Of a stretch of 64,000 nt of DNA, positions 29,967 through 41,367 are shown piece after piece. Within the stretch, counting starts at the first letter, position 1, and each line of letters begins with the position of its first letter. The stretch is from Bacilli bacterium (GTDB lineage Bacteria > Bacillota_I > Bacilli_A > RF39 > UBA660). Under the pieces are notes generated by a model. That model was not told where the DNA came from, did not search any database, and saw nothing but the letters and a program-made list of their open reading frames with translations. Both the position numbers and the translations under genes were made by a program. The stretch covers positions 52,279-116,278 of the forward strand of contig JAQUWE010000001.1 of NCBI GenBank assembly GCA_028693035.1, in the 5' to 3' direction.

Positions 29967-31307
29967 CTATCGTACCATATTTTCTTTCCCTTTTCTACGT
30001 TTTTGATGATATTCTTTGAGTTCTCTTACAATATCCTGCTTTAATTTCAGCAAAGCATAAATGTTGATAAAAGCAAGAATTGCGACCATAATATCTACTA
30101 AATTCCATAAAAAATTAGAAGGAAGTAAACAACCCATAAACAAAACAGCTAAAGTAATTCCTTTTAATAAAAACAAATGTCCTTTTGATACCTTTTTTAA
30201 AAAATATTTTAAACTGGATTCTCCATCATAATATCCTGTTAAAATAGTAGAGAAAGAAAAGAGAATGATAGAGAAAAAGATCATATAACTTCCAATATCT
30301 CCTAGATGGTATTTAAAAGCAAACTGTGTAATTTCAATACCATTGATATCATTTAAAACAAGGTTTTGATAAGGAGAGGTTAAAATAATGACAGCCGTAG
30401 ACGTACAGATCAACATCGTGGTAATGTAAACCCCAATCATTTGAAGGTATCCTTGGCTGCAAGAATCATTGGTCGCGACTGTAGAAGAGGCAATAGCACC
30501 CGTACCAAGCCCTGCTTCATTGGAGAAAATACCACGCTGGACACCAATAATAAAGGTTCCTAAAAAGCCACCTACAAAAGGTTTAAAAGTGAAAGCTTCT
30601 TTTAGAATCGTTCCAAAAATAGTAGGAATCATATCGATATGAAGAAAACAAATATAAAGAGCAATCCCTATATAACCAATGGTCATAAATGGCACCAATT
30701 TAGACGCAGTAGAAGCAATCGTTTTAATGCCTCCGAAAATAGTAATAAAAGTGAAAAAAACAATGACAATGCCTACAATAATAGGCGATATGTTTACAAT
30801 TTCTCCAATCGATTTTGTGATGGTATTTGCCTGAATACCTAAGAATCCAAAGATATAACTAATGATAATAATAAAAGCATAGATAGCCCCTAATTTACCA
30901 TATCCAAGACCATTTTTTAAATAATAACTGGGGCCTCCTTTATAAATATCTTTCCCGTCTTTTTCTTTATAAAGAATACCCAAAACTGTTTCCGCAAAGG
31001 AATTGGCAGCGCCTATAAAGGCAATAATCCACATCCAAAAAATGGAACCTACACCGCCTAAATAAATAGCAAGTGCGACACCTGCAATACTTCCGACCCC
31101 AATTCTTCCTGCTAAAACCATCATTAAAGTTTGATAAGGTTTAATTCCTTTTTCAGCTTTTGTAAAAAGACTTTTTGCCATTTGTTTGAAATGGAACTGG
31201 ACAAACCTTAACTTCCATGTAAAATAAATACCTGCATACACAATGAGTACGGTCGCTCCTGCCCAAAGAACTTTATTTAGAATATCCACAAGCATCACCT
31301 TACTCAA
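29967..31307 (-). CDS. AGCS family sodium:alanine/glycine symporter
   Basis: GRIGVGSIAGVA, GGPSYYLKNGLG, GIFSNEAGLGTGAIASSTVA. Confidence 0.92.
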   Translation of the reverse strand: MSKVMLVDILNKVLWAGATVLIVYAGIYFTWKLRFVQFHFKQMAKSLFTKAEKGIKPYQTLMMVLAGRIGVGSIAGVALAIYLGGVGSIFWMWIIAFIGAANSFAETVLGILYKEKDGKDIYKGGPSYYLKNGLGYGKLGAIYAFIIIISYIFGFLGIQANTITKSIGEIVNISPIIVGIVIVFFTFITIFGGIKTIASTASKLVPFMTIGYIGIALYICFLHIDMIPTIFGTILKEAFTFKPFVGGFLGTFIIGVQRGIFSNEAGLGTGAIASSTVATNDSCSQGYLQMIGVYITTMLICTSTAVIILTSPYQNLVLNDINGIEITQFAFKYHLGDIGSYMIFFSIILFSFSTILTGYYDGESSLKYFLKKVSKGHLFLLKGITLAVLFMGCLLPSNFLWNLVDIMVAILAFINIYALLKLKQDIVRELKEYHQKRRKGKENMVR

Positions 31308-31367
31308 GTATATTCTTTTCCTTTGTCACTATTTGTTTATTTCCGTTTTTATAAAAAAAAAAGGCTT

Positions 31368-32204
31368 TTATAAGTCTTCTAAATGATTGGCTATATCAGC
31401 AAAAACATCAATCGATAAATTTTCTGCACGTACAGAAAGATCATACCCATATTTTTGTAATACTTTTTCGATTGTTTCTAAATGATATTGTTTTAAATTA
31501 TTACGAATGGTTTTTCTTTTTTGTACAAAACTATCACGAACAAGTTTAAAAAATAAAGCTTCATTTTTTACTTGTAAAGCATTGTTTTTCCGTGTAAAGG
31601 CTACTACAATACTGTCTACATTTGGTTTTGGCATAAAAACATGTTTACTAATATCCATTATTTTACTGATACTAAAGTAATAATTTAGATAAATCGTAAG
31701 AGAACCATATTCTTTTGAACCAGGACTCGCTTTAAATCTATCGCCTACTTCTTTTTGGACCATCACAACAATTTTATCAACTGGAATTTTGTCTTCAATC
31801 ATTTTTGTAATGATAGGTGTTGTAATATAATAAGGCAAATTCGCTACTACATAGATTTTCTTATAAGAGTATTTTTTTAAATCTTCTAAAACATTTCTTT
31901 TTAAAAAATCTTCATATATAATTTCATAATTATCCATTTCTTTTAGATTTTCATTTAAAACTTCTTTAAGAGATTGGTCAATTTCATAGCACAAAACAAA
32001 GCCAGCTTTTTCAGCTAATTTTGTAGTTAAAGAACCTGCTCCTGGACCTATTTCAATTACAAGCGTATCTTTATCAATATCAGCTTTGGTAACAATGGTT
32101 CCTACTATATTCTCATCTATAATAAAATTTTGTCCAAATTTTTTCTTAAAATGAAATTCTTTTTGTTCTAGTGTTTCTTTCATATTTTTCGGTGAATATT
32201 TCAT
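31368..32204 (-). CDS. rsmA: 16S rRNA dimethyladenosine transferase RsmA/KsgA
   Basis: KKFGQNFIIDENI, VIEIGPGAGSLT, VANLPYYITTPI. Confidence 0.95.
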   Translation of the reverse strand: MKYSPKNMKETLEQKEFHFKKKFGQNFIIDENIVGTIVTKADIDKDTLVIEIGPGAGSLTTKLAEKAGFVLCYEIDQSLKEVLNENLKEMDNYEIIYEDFLKRNVLEDLKKYSYKKIYVVANLPYYITTPIITKMIEDKIPVDKIVVMVQKEVGDRFKASPGSKEYGSLTIYLNYYFSISKIMDISKHVFMPKPNVDSIVVAFTRKNNALQVKNEALFFKLVRDSFVQKRKTIRNNLKQYHLETIEKVLQKYGYDLSVRAENLSIDVFADIANHLEDL

Positions 32205-32207
32205 AAA

Positions 32208-33134
32208 TTACTCCTTACCTTGCAATTTTTTAGCAAATTGTTCCATTTTTTTTAAACGATGATGCAATCCAGATTTGGTAATGGAAATCCCTGTTTCTAG
32301 AGTAATAATTTCACTAAGTTCTGTAAGAGAAATATCTGGATATTTGAGTCTATAAGAACTTGCTTCTTTTACTTTTTCATCTAACAAATCAAACGTATTT
32401 GTTTCTTGTAAATACATAATAAGTTTTGCTTGTTTACTTGCTGTTTCAATCATTTTATCGACATTTGCTTGTTCACAGTTATTAAGACGATTGGTCATAT
32501 TTTTATGATCTCTATAAATTCTGATATCTTCATAATAAAGAACAGCTTTGGTAGCTTTCACCAAACGAAGAAAATCCCCTATTTTTTCGGCTTCTTTAAT
32601 GTAAATCATATATTTATTTTCTCTTTTAAGTACTTTACTATTTAATGAAAAATCATTTAATAAAGAGGAAACAAATTGGGCATAAGGTTCATCCCCTACT
32701 AATATTTCTAAATGATATCTAGATGTTTTAGGATCATTGATACTGCCTGTACTTAAGAAAACCCCTCTTAAATAGGCTTTTTTTAAATCTTCATCAGCAA
32801 GAATATATAAAGGAGGGATTGCTTGGTATCTACTATTTTTAAGTAGACCAGTATCTTCTAATAAAGCATTTATATTATGTTTTACTTCCAAGATATAGAT
32901 GTAATTTTTTTTGAAATTATATCCTTTTCGCACTGTAATACGTACTGATACATCATATAACTCTTTCAACATTTGATAAATATATCTAGCAATAGCAACA
33001 TTTTCTGTACTTAGTTTCATTTCTTCATTTATCACTGCGCTATTTCTAATAATAGCAGATAATTCCGCTATTTTTTCAGGTTGTATAGATTCAATCCCAA
33101 TAAGTTCATTTTTTACAGTTGCGGTAAAGGACAT
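32208..33134 (-). CDS. whiA: WhiA family sporulation/cell-division regulator
   Basis: N-terminal LAGLIDADG-like half and C-terminal HTH (ISLTELSEIITLETGISITKSGLHHRLKKM). Confidence 0.93.
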   Translation of the reverse strand: MSFTATVKNELIGIESIQPEKIAELSAIIRNSAVINEEMKLSTENVAIARYIYQMLKELYDVSVRITVRKGYNFKKNYIYILEVKHNINALLEDTGLLKNSRYQAIPPLYILADEDLKKAYLRGVFLSTGSINDPKTSRYHLEILVGDEPYAQFVSSLLNDFSLNSKVLKRENKYMIYIKEAEKIGDFLRLVKATKAVLYYEDIRIYRDHKNMTNRLNNCEQANVDKMIETASKQAKLIMYLQETNTFDLLDEKVKEASSYRLKYPDISLTELSEIITLETGISITKSGLHHRLKKMEQFAKKLQGKE

Positions 33135-33148
33135 ACATATTCACTCCC

Positions 33149-34093
33149 TTATATGATAGAGGAGAAGATATCAGCACTGACTTTCATTACATTATGACGA
33201 ATGACAGAATCTGTGATAGTCGCATAGTTGTTTGTAATGATTTCAGGCACTAATTTTTGGACTTCTTCTAAATCCACTTCTACTAAATCTTTTTGTTCTA
33301 ATGTTTCATATTTTTTTACTAATGCTGTATCAATCGCACCTGTATTGATAATAGCAGAATCTAATTTTCTGTTTCCTAAATAACGATTAATAGTTTTAAT
33401 ATGGTCACTTGTTTTGAATTTATCCGTTTCACCAGGTTGTGTCATCATATTACAAACATACATTAATTTGGCTTTGCTTCCATCAATTTCATGAATAATC
33501 TCTTTGGAAAGTAAATTAGGAAGAATACTTGTAAACAAGCTTCCCATTGTAAAAATAATTAAATCTGCTTCTTTTATTTTTTGGATTACGGCTCTTGGGA
33601 TTTCTGGCTCTTTTTCATAGAAAACGTCGATTACTTTTTGTGGTGTTTGGGTAATGTTATGCTCCCCTTTTACAAGAGACCCATCTTCCATTTTTCCCAT
33701 TAAGACAACGTTGTCTTCTGTTAGAGGTAAAACTTTTCCTTTTAAATTTAATACTTTACTCAAAGACTCAATGCCATCTGACATATTTCCTGTAATATTA
33801 GCAAGTGCGGTGAGAAGTAAGTTTCCAACAGTATGACCATTCAAATCACTGGTTGTTTGAAACCTATAATTAAAAAGGTCTTCGATGAGAGGTTCTGTTT
33901 CTGATAAAGCTACTAAAACCTTACGAATATCTCCAACTGCAGGTATATTGAATTCTTCTCTTAGTTTTCCTGTACTTTTTCCATCATCACAAACGGAAAC
34001 AACGGTTGTAATTTCGATTGGAAATTCTTTTAAACCTTTTAGAAGAGTAGACATTCCTGTTCCTCCTCCAAATAATAAAACCTTCTTTTTCAA
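33149..34093 (-). CDS. Gluconeogenesis factor YvcK/CofD-like
   Basis: KKKVLLFGGGTGMSTLLKGLK, VCDDGKSTGKLREEFN, HTVGNLLLTAL. TTG start at 34093 preceded by GGAGG; the upstream ORF extension looks non-coding. Confidence 0.9.
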   Translation of the reverse strand: MKKKVLLFGGGTGMSTLLKGLKEFPIEITTVVSVCDDGKSTGKLREEFNIPAVGDIRKVLVALSETEPLIEDLFNYRFQTTSDLNGHTVGNLLLTALANITGNMSDGIESLSKVLNLKGKVLPLTEDNVVLMGKMEDGSLVKGEHNITQTPQKVIDVFYEKEPEIPRAVIQKIKEADLIIFTMGSLFTSILPNLLSKEIIHEIDGSKAKLMYVCNMMTQPGETDKFKTSDHIKTINRYLGNRKLDSAIINTGAIDTALVKKYETLEQKDLVEVDLEEVQKLVPEIITNNYATITDSVIRHNVMKVSADIFSSII

Positions 34094-34107
34094 AATAAAG
34101 CCTCCTA

Positions 34108-35007
34108 TTAAATTAACAAATCTTTTTTGATTTGATGGGCCGCAATGGCTGCTTCCCCTGCTGCTGTAGTAAGCTGATATACTTCTTTTTGAATACTGTC
34201 GCCACAAGCATAAATACCTTTATGACTTGTTCGCATGTTTTCATCTACAACAATGTATTGATTTTTCGTTTCTACATTTGTATTTGTAAGAAAAGTTGCT
34301 TTTGGTTCATAGCCAATAAAAACAAATAAACCTTCTATATCTAATATCTTTCCATCATCCAGTGTTACAGAAACTAGTTTTCCTTCAGCTTCATTTAATT
34401 GTGTAACAGTACTATGATATAAAATTTCTATATTAGGTATTGCTTCTGCTTTTTCTCTTAAACTTGCTTCACTGCGAAGTTCTTCACTTCGATAAATAAT
34501 GGTTACTTTACGGCAAATGTTACTAAGAAAAATAGCTTCTGTTACAGCACTATTTCCCCCACCTATTACAGCAACATCTTTTCCTTTAAAGAATGCCCCA
34601 TCACAGGTTGCACAATAACTGATACCATGTCCAATTAACTTACTTTCTAAAGGCAAATGCAGTTTTCTAGCTTCCCTTCCGCAGGCAATCACAACTGTTT
34701 TTGCTTTATATATATTGGATTCTGTTTTTACAATTTTTTGATTTTCAAAATCTTCTACATCAATTACATTTTCATAAACCATTTGGGGCCCAAGAGAAGT
34801 TACTTGATCATAAATATGCATAGCAAGATTGGCACCTTCTATTTTTCCATACCCTGGATAATTTTCAATATGAGGGGCTTTGACCATTTGTCCTCCTGGC
34901 ATTTCTTTTTCTATAAGTAAGACATTTAAGTTTTCTCTTCTTAAATAAATAGCAGTTGTCATACCGGCAATCCCAGAACCAATAATAATTGTATCAAATT
35001 CCTGCAT
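34108..35007 (-). CDS. trxB: Thioredoxin-disulfide reductase
   Basis: IIIGSGIAGMTTAIYL, SYCATCDGAFFKGKDVAVIGGGNSAVTEA. Confidence 0.95.
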   Translation of the reverse strand: MQEFDTIIIGSGIAGMTTAIYLRRENLNVLLIEKEMPGGQMVKAPHIENYPGYGKIEGANLAMHIYDQVTSLGPQMVYENVIDVEDFENQKIVKTESNIYKAKTVVIACGREARKLHLPLESKLIGHGISYCATCDGAFFKGKDVAVIGGGNSAVTEAIFLSNICRKVTIIYRSEELRSEASLREKAEAIPNIEILYHSTVTQLNEAEGKLVSVTLDDGKILDIEGLFVFIGYEPKATFLTNTNVETKNQYIVVDENMRTSHKGIYACGDSIQKEVYQLTTAAGEAAIAAHQIKKDLLI

Positions 35008-35010
35008 TTT

Positions 35011-35808
35011 TTAAGCCTCCTTTTGATTATATAGATTGTTTTTTGGAGAAGATTTTTTAGAATGTACAAATAAAGCAATTCCTATTAAAATAGAAAGAAG
35101 TGACACAAGCTGCGCAATGCGCAAGTTGCCCATCATCAAACTATCTGTTCTAAGTCCTTCTATCCAAAACCTACCTAATCCATACCATACTAAATAAAAA
35201 CTTGTTAAATTCGATATTTTTAAAGATTTCATCCTTCTTAATAGGAGCAATAGTACAAAGCCAATCAAACACCACACAGATTCGTAATAAAAAGTAGGAA
35301 GATGATAAATCCCACCAATATTCATTCCTTCTATCACAAAATTAGGAATAGGTTGTTTTTGAAGAGCAGAAAGGGTTGTTACAGGACCAAAAGCTTCCCC
35401 ATTCATAAAGTTTCCCCATCTACCTAAAGCTTGCCCAAAAATAAGACTAACCGCACCTATATCTGTCATTCTAAAAAAAGATATTTTATATTTTTTGGTA
35501 TAAAAGTAAGTAAAAATAATACCTGCAATGACACCACCATGGATAGCAAGACCACCTTCCCATGTTTTAAAAATATCTGTAGGATACATTTTATAATAAT
35601 CTAAATTAAAAAGAACAAAATAAAGACGGGCTCCAATGATTACAATCGGCACTAAATAAAAGAAATAATTGGTCATAAAAGCCTCTGAAATATTAAATTT
35701 TTTTGCTTCTTTAAAAGCAAGTGCTCCTGCTGTAAAAAAGGCAATCAATAAAAGAATAGAATACCAATAAATTTTAATAGGACCTAAATCTAAGAAAATG
35801 TTATTCAT
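35011..35808 (-). CDS. lgt: Prolipoprotein diacylglyceryl transferase
   Basis: GGLAIHGGVIAG, GQALGRWGNFMNGEAFG. Confidence 0.95.
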   Translation of the reverse strand: MNNIFLDLGPIKIYWYSILLLIAFFTAGALAFKEAKKFNISEAFMTNYFFYLVPIVIIGARLYFVLFNLDYYKMYPTDIFKTWEGGLAIHGGVIAGIIFTYFYTKKYKISFFRMTDIGAVSLIFGQALGRWGNFMNGEAFGPVTTLSALQKQPIPNFVIEGMNIGGIYHLPTFYYESVWCLIGFVLLLLLRRMKSLKISNLTSFYLVWYGLGRFWIEGLRTDSLMMGNLRIAQLVSLLSILIGIALFVHSKKSSPKNNLYNQKEA

Positions 35809-36229
35809 AAATACGTTCCTTTCCTAATAAGGGTTTGATAACCAAATAATCTAATAAATTATTCATAATAGAAATTGAAACTGCTACAATAGCACTCATA
35901 AAAAGTCCATGAATCGTAAAATGGCTTCCTAAAATAAAATGTACAATATGTAAAATAAAGACATGAATAAAAGGATAAAATAAGCCCATTGATAACGCCG
36001 TAATAGGAATAGTAAGCCAAACAATAATAGGTTTTATTGTTTTATTTAGAATAAAAATAATTGTGGATGCTAGAAATCCCCATAGTCCAAAATAAGCATT
36101 ATCAATATATAATGTTTTAGGAAATAGAAGCGTTGTCGCAATTAAGATAAGACCATATCCAATAATATAAACAAACCATTCTACTAAGTTGCTTATTACC
36201 GTGCCTTTTTTTGTTTTTCTATACATCAT
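35801..36229 (-). CDS. Phage holin family (4-TM) membrane protein
   Basis: Four TMs, AYFGLWGFLASTIIFILNKTIKPIIVWLTIPITALSMGLFYPFI pattern. Confidence 0.7.
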   Translation of the reverse strand: MMYRKTKKGTVISNLVEWFVYIIGYGLILIATTLLFPKTLYIDNAYFGLWGFLASTIIFILNKTIKPIIVWLTIPITALSMGLFYPFIHVFILHIVHFILGSHFTIHGLFMSAIVAVSISIMNNLLDYLVIKPLLGKERIYE

Positions 36230-36256
36230 ATCACCTTCTATTATTATATCACATTC

Positions 36257-37102
36257 CTATTTAAATTTTAATCGATATGTACATTTTTGACATAAGGGCT
36301 CTAGTACTTTATGATTTTGAAAATTGCTTTTCATTTTTTGAAAGCGATCTTTTTTTATAATTGTATCAAATGTCTCTTTATATATATTTCCAAATGTAAT
36401 AACACCTGCACTATCTAAACAACAAGGCACTACATTTCCACCTGCTAATATAGCAAGATGTTTTCTTGTCCCATAACAAGTTCCACAACTTATACTTTTG
36501 TCCTTTTCTAGACTAGGCCATTCAAATTCTGATTCTTTATTTAAATATAAATGTTTTCTTAAGATTATATTCTGTTTTTCCTCTATTTCTACTTTTTTTT
36601 CATCCGAAAGATTAAAAAAAGTACAAATTTGATCTATTTTATAGGCTTGACTATCAGAAAAACCTTTAGAGGGTAGTGCCCAAAATCGGTAAACAATTTC
36701 TATATCTGTTTTTTGTAAAAGAATATCAGTAGATTTTAAAATTTGATTTAATACTTGATTTTCTTTGGGATAAGTGGCATGTAAGGAAAGATTGATTTGC
36801 CTTACTACACCCGTATTTACAATAGCATCTAGTTGTTTTGCAAGAAAAAATCCATTGGTTGTAAGATTGACTTTTTTATTATATTTTTTACAAAGAAAAA
36901 GAATCTCATCAAATTGTGTATGCATGAGAGGTTCTCCTTTTACGTGTAAATATAAATAGTCAGTGTAAGGGTTTATTTCTTTTAAAACATGTTTGAATTC
37001 ATGGAGTGTCATTTCTTTAGCAGGTAAATGATCTTTAGAACAAAAAGAACAACTTAAATTACATTGATTGGTTATTTCTATATATATTTTTTTGAATTTC
37101 AT
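36257..37102 (-). CDS. Radical SAM protein with SPASM-like C-terminus
   Basis: IEITNQCNLSCSFC; C-terminal SCGTCYGTRKHLAILAGGNVVPCCLDSAG...EPLCQKC. Start taken at MKFKK. Confidence 0.85.
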   Translation of the reverse strand: MKFKKIYIEITNQCNLSCSFCSKDHLPAKEMTLHEFKHVLKEINPYTDYLYLHVKGEPLMHTQFDEILFLCKKYNKKVNLTTNGFFLAKQLDAIVNTGVVRQINLSLHATYPKENQVLNQILKSTDILLQKTDIEIVYRFWALPSKGFSDSQAYKIDQICTFFNLSDEKKVEIEEKQNIILRKHLYLNKESEFEWPSLEKDKSISCGTCYGTRKHLAILAGGNVVPCCLDSAGVITFGNIYKETFDTIIKKDRFQKMKSNFQNHKVLEPLCQKCTYRLKFK

Positions 37103-37106
37103 TTTA

Positions 37107-39053
37107 TTAATTTCCTTTAAGTTCATATAGAACATCCCTAAGTTCCATTGCTCTTTCAAAATCTAAGTTTTTAGCTGCTTCCTTCATTTCATTTTCAATT
37201 GTAATCATTAAATCTTGCTTCTCTTTTTTACTTAATTTTTCTGCTGGTTTTTCTTCTACTTCTTTATTGTTACTAATAAGATCACGTATTTCTTTTTGAA
37301 TTGTGATAGGAGTAATATTATGAATTTTGTTATATTCTTCCTGAATCTGTCTTCTTCTATACGTTTCTTTGATTGCAATATCCATAGCTGCACTTACTGT
37401 ATCTGCATACATAATAACATGTCCCTTTGCATTACGGGCTGCTCTACCAATGGTTTGAATGAGGCTTCGTTCACTTCTTAGGAATCCTTGTTTATCTGCA
37501 TCCATTATGGCAATTAAACTTACTTCCGGAATATCAATTCCTTCTCTTAAAAGGTTGATTCCGACAATAGCATCATATTTTCCTAAACGTAAATCTCTAA
37601 TAATACGTAGTCTTTCAAATGTTTTTATTTCATTATGAAGATAAGCAACTTTGATATCTAATTTTTTTAAGTAACCTGATAATTCTTCTGCCATACGAAT
37701 GGTTAAAGTCGTTACTAAAACTCTTTCATTATTTTTTCTTTTTTCATAAATCTGTTCAACCAAGTCATCAATTTGTCCTTGTACAGGCTTGATTTCAATA
37801 GTTGGATCCAATAAGCCGGTAGGACGAATGATTTGCTCAACGATTTTGTTTGTTTTTGTCTTTTCGTAATCGCCTGGCGTAGCCGATACATAGATAACAT
37901 TGTCCTCTTTCTTTTCAAATTCTTCAAATTTTAAAGGGCGGTTATCCTTGGCACTAGGAAGTCTAAATCCGTAGTCTACTAAAACGCCTTTTCTTGCTTG
38001 ATCCCCATTGTACATGGCTTTAACTTGTGGAATAGTCACATGAGATTCATCAATTACTAAAAGGAAATCATCTCCAAAAAAGTCCATTAACGTGGTAGGG
38101 GTTTCGCCTGCTTTTTTTAAAGCAATATGTCTTGAGTAATTTTCTACGCCACGACAACTCCCTGTTTCTGTTAACATTTCAAGATCATAATTGGTTCTTT
38201 CCATAAGTCTTTGGTGTTCTAAAAGTTTATTTTCTTTTTTAAAATGAGCAAGTTGTTCTTCTAATTCTATCTTTATATTTTCAATTGCAATTTTTAATTT
38301 GTCTTCACTGGTGACAAAGTGGCTAGCTGGAAATAATGTAGCTGCTTTTTTTTCTGATAATACAGCTCCTGTTAAAGAATCAAATTCATATATTTTATCG
38401 ATTTCATCTCCAAAAAAGTCAATTCTTATTCCTTTTCCATGTTGTCCTATTGGCATAATTTCTAAAATGTCGCCTCTGACTCTAAATCCACCTCTTTTTA
38501 AATCCAAATCGTTTCTTTCATAGTACATAGAGATTAATTTTTCTAAAATTTCGTTTCTTTCAATGGTTTCGCCTTCTTTTAGCGTAATTGTTTTTTTACG
38601 GTATTCTTCTATTTCACCGATACCATAAATACAAGATACAGAAGAGACAACAATCACATCTTTAGAGGAAAGCAATGCTGCGGTGGCGGAGTGTCTTAAT
38701 TCATCTATTTCATCATTGATAGAAGCATCTTTTTCTATATATGTATCTGTTTTTGCAACATACGCTTCTGGTTGATAATAATCATAATAGGAAACAAAGT
38801 ATTCTACATGATTTTCTGGAAACAATTCCTTTAATTCAGAGTACAATTGTCCTGCAAGTGTTTTATTATGGGCTAAAACAAGGGTTGGTTTTTGGATTTT
38901 ATCTATAACGTTAGCAATAGTAAAGGTTTTTCCAGTACCTGTTGCTCCCAATAAAATTTGTTGTTTTTGCTTGCTTTCAATTCCAGTTGCAAGTTCATGA
39001 ATGGCTTGTGGCTGATCACCACTTGGTTGGTATGGGGCATGTAATTTAAACAT
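37107..39053 (-). CDS. uvrB: Excinuclease ABC subunit UvrB
   Basis: [27 protein letters not shown]-terminal UVR motif. Confidence 0.98.
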   Translation of the reverse strand: MFKLHAPYQPSGDQPQAIHELATGIESKQKQQILLGATGTGKTFTIANVIDKIQKPTLVLAHNKTLAGQLYSELKELFPENHVEYFVSYYDYYQPEAYVAKTDTYIEKDASINDEIDELRHSATAALLSSKDVIVVSSVSCIYGIGEIEEYRKKTITLKEGETIERNEILEKLISMYYERNDLDLKRGGFRVRGDILEIMPIGQHGKGIRIDFFGDEIDKIYEFDSLTGAVLSEKKAATLFPASHFVTSEDKLKIAIENIKIELEEQLAHFKKENKLLEHQRLMERTNYDLEMLTETGSCRGVENYSRHIALKKAGETPTTLMDFFGDDFLLVIDESHVTIPQVKAMYNGDQARKGVLVDYGFRLPSAKDNRPLKFEEFEKKEDNVIYVSATPGDYEKTKTNKIVEQIIRPTGLLDPTIEIKPVQGQIDDLVEQIYEKRKNNERVLVTTLTIRMAEELSGYLKKLDIKVAYLHNEIKTFERLRIIRDLRLGKYDAIVGINLLREGIDIPEVSLIAIMDADKQGFLRSERSLIQTIGRAARNAKGHVIMYADTVSAAMDIAIKETYRRRQIQEEYNKIHNITPITIQKEIRDLISNNKEVEEKPAEKLSKKEKQDLMITIENEMKEAAKNLDFERAMELRDVLYELKGN

Positions 39054-39220
39054 TTAAAACCCTCCTTTTTTTTTATTAAATATTTGCGTTTTTTATTAAA
39101 ATAATTTACAAAATTACTAACTTTTACTGCTCTTTATTTTAGCATTTTTTTCTCAAAATAACAAGGTGATTATAAGAACCATCTTGTTACCTTATTTTGG
39201 CTAATTTTTTGATTTTTTAA

Positions 39221-39769
39221 TTATATTTTTCTATTTATATTTTCCTTTATAAAGAAGGACTTTCGGTCCAAATATAATTGGTTAGATGTTAGAGATAGAA
39301 GAATCTCTTCTACTGCAGTTATGATACCTAGTGCACAGGTAATACTAAAGTAAATAGAAATATAGGGACTTCCCATTATATAAACAGAAAGAAATAGTAG
39401 CAAGCCCATAGTTTTATTGAGATATGTATGCAGAATAACAAACTGTTTAAATTTAATAGCATGGATTGTAATCGCTAATATTTTTAGAAAAGCAATAATA
39501 AAAAACCATATTATAAAGAAAAGATTGGCATATTGAAAAAGGACTTTTACAATAATAAGTCCAAAAAATAAATCAGCTAAGGTATCTAATTTACTACCAA
39601 GAATACTTTCTGTCCGTAATTTTCTTGCGATAAAACCATCTATCATATCTGTAAATCCACCTAATGTATAAAGGACTATAAAAAAGGGAGAAATGGAAGG
39701 TTCAAAAAGTAATACAATCGCAATGACTACTCTTGAAGCTGTTATATAATTCGCAAAATTTTTTTTCAT
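39221..39769 (-). CDS. CDP-alcohol phosphatidyltransferase family membrane protein
   Basis: TDMIDGFIARKLRTESILGSKLDTLADL fits D-G-x2-A-R-x8-G-x3-D-x3-D. Confidence 0.85.
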   Translation of the reverse strand: MKKNFANYITASRVVIAIVLLFEPSISPFFIVLYTLGGFTDMIDGFIARKLRTESILGSKLDTLADLFFGLIIVKVLFQYANLFFIIWFFIIAFLKILAITIHAIKFKQFVILHTYLNKTMGLLLFLSVYIMGSPYISIYFSITCALGIITAVEEILLSLTSNQLYLDRKSFFIKENINRKI

Positions 39770-39800
39770 AAATAACATTCCTTCCTATATAAAACATTTA

Positions 39801-40418
39801 TCATTTCATATTTTTAAAATATTGATATCCGAGGATACAAATAGGTAAAAAGTATAAACACCATATTTCTAATATTATGGTTCCCATTATATTGTTTGTA
39901 CTATTTGTAAAAATAGGAAACATTGGAATAAATAAACAACTTAAGAAAAATATACCATGTATACAAAGCAATTTTTTTAATATGCTTCCTACTCTATTTT
40001 CTACATGTATGGTAAAACTGATAAAGAATGTCGATAAACCCATAAAAGCATACCCAAGCAAATCATAATTGAAAAATAAACTTCCTGTTTGTGCATAACT
40101 AATAATAGAAAGAATTTCTTTGCTTAAATTGGGCTGCAATCTGATTGTCGTACATTCAGCATAATATACAAGAAAGATAATCGTTGCATAAATAATACCA
40201 AAGGTAATGCCTGCCATACCCAGCCCATTTTTATCAGCATCTTTTTGATGGGTGTTAAGTGCAATAATAAAGAGGAGATAGCCAATCGCAATAAACATAC
40301 TGAGTAAACAACTTACAAAAATAGTACTTTTAAAGAGTCCTACTATCATAGAAAGCCCAAACAATAAAACAGAAGTACCTGTAATAACAGTTCCATATTT
40401 TCCTAATTTTTTATTCAT
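39801..40418 (-). CDS. Hypothetical polytopic membrane protein
   Basis: Multiple hydrophobic segments; no family recognised. Confidence 0.55.
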   Translation of the reverse strand: MNKKLGKYGTVITGTSVLLFGLSMIVGLFKSTIFVSCLLSMFIAIGYLLFIIALNTHQKDADKNGLGMAGITFGIIYATIIFLVYYAECTTIRLQPNLSKEILSIISYAQTGSLFFNYDLLGYAFMGLSTFFISFTIHVENRVGSILKKLLCIHGIFFLSCLFIPMFPIFTNSTNNIMGTIILEIWCLYFLPICILGYQYFKNMK

Positions 40419-40439
40419 AAATACTTTTACCTTTCTCTT

Positions 40440-41135
40440 TTAGTATGGTCTTTTTCCATCAAGCCATCCTTGTTTTTTCCAATATTCAGCATCAATAGGA
40501 TTCCATCCTTTTTTTTGAGTCATTTTGAATATATTAAAGAATAGTCTCATTTTAAAACTTATTTTTCTATTTTTGAGACTTTTTTTAATTTTAGCAGTTT
40601 TTTTCTTTATTTTATTTATAATTCTATCTTTATGTGGATATTCATTATAATTTCCTTGCATTTGCATAGCTGTTACACTATATTTATAAATTTTAGGAAT
40701 TCCCCAATAAAACATGTTATTTTTAAGTAATTTATTGGTATCTCTTATTCCAGAACCTGCGGCTGTTGTAACAATGAGTCCTACTTTATGAAACATGCTT
40801 TTGCTTGGTCTGTGAACAAGCCATCTATATGCCAGGTGATCTAGTACTGTTTTTAATCCACTTGAACATGACATTGCGAAAACGGGGGTTGCTAAAATAA
40901 GTAAATCTGCCTTTTCTATTTTTTCTACAATAGAAGTCATTTTATTGTAGTGAGGACATTTGTCTTCCCCTCTTAAAATACAATTGGCACAACCATAACA
41001 GAAATTTTCCATATCTCTTGGTAAAATAACTTCTTCAAAACTATTTTGTTCTTCTTTAAATTCATTTAAAAACAAATCAACAATTGCTCTTGTATTACCT
41101 TTGTGTGGGGTCCCTATTATCGTTAAAATATGCAT
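40440..41135 (-). CDS. NAD(P)H/FMN-dependent flavodoxin-fold oxidoreductase
   Basis: MHILTIIGTPHKGNTRAIVDLFL, CYGCANCILRGEDKCPHYNKM, LILATPVFAMSCSSGLKTVLDH. Confidence 0.8.
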   Translation of the reverse strand: MHILTIIGTPHKGNTRAIVDLFLNEFKEEQNSFEEVILPRDMENFCYGCANCILRGEDKCPHYNKMTSIVEKIEKADLLILATPVFAMSCSSGLKTVLDHLAYRWLVHRPSKSMFHKVGLIVTTAAGSGIRDTNKLLKNNMFYWGIPKIYKYSVTAMQMQGNYNEYPHKDRIINKIKKKTAKIKKSLKNRKISFKMRLFFNIFKMTQKKGWNPIDAEYWKKQGWLDGKRPY

Positions 41136-41367
41136 AATGTATCTCCTTTGAAAACAATGTTTCATAAAACTCTATTTTTTAAATTAAGTATATCATATTT
41201 CTTTCCTTATACATATAATTTATAACTAAATAAGTATTTTAAAATTTTTATATACCAATACTTAATTTATTATCATAAAAAAAAGGTTTTTATAAACCCT
41301 TTGATAGAAGATTTTAAATAAATAATACAGGTAGAGCGTATTTAAATAGTTTTCATTTTAAAGGCTA

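Noticed and set aside
34093-34207. N-terminal extension MWRQYSKRSISAYYSSRGSS... of the YvcK ORF
   Set aside because: It overlaps trxB, is compositionally unlike the protein, and a TTG start with a GGAGG RBS sits right before the conserved KKKVLLFGGGTG.
35801-36229. Prophage, based on the holin-family annotation
   Set aside because: This 4-TM family is common as a chromosomal single gene and no other phage genes are nearby.
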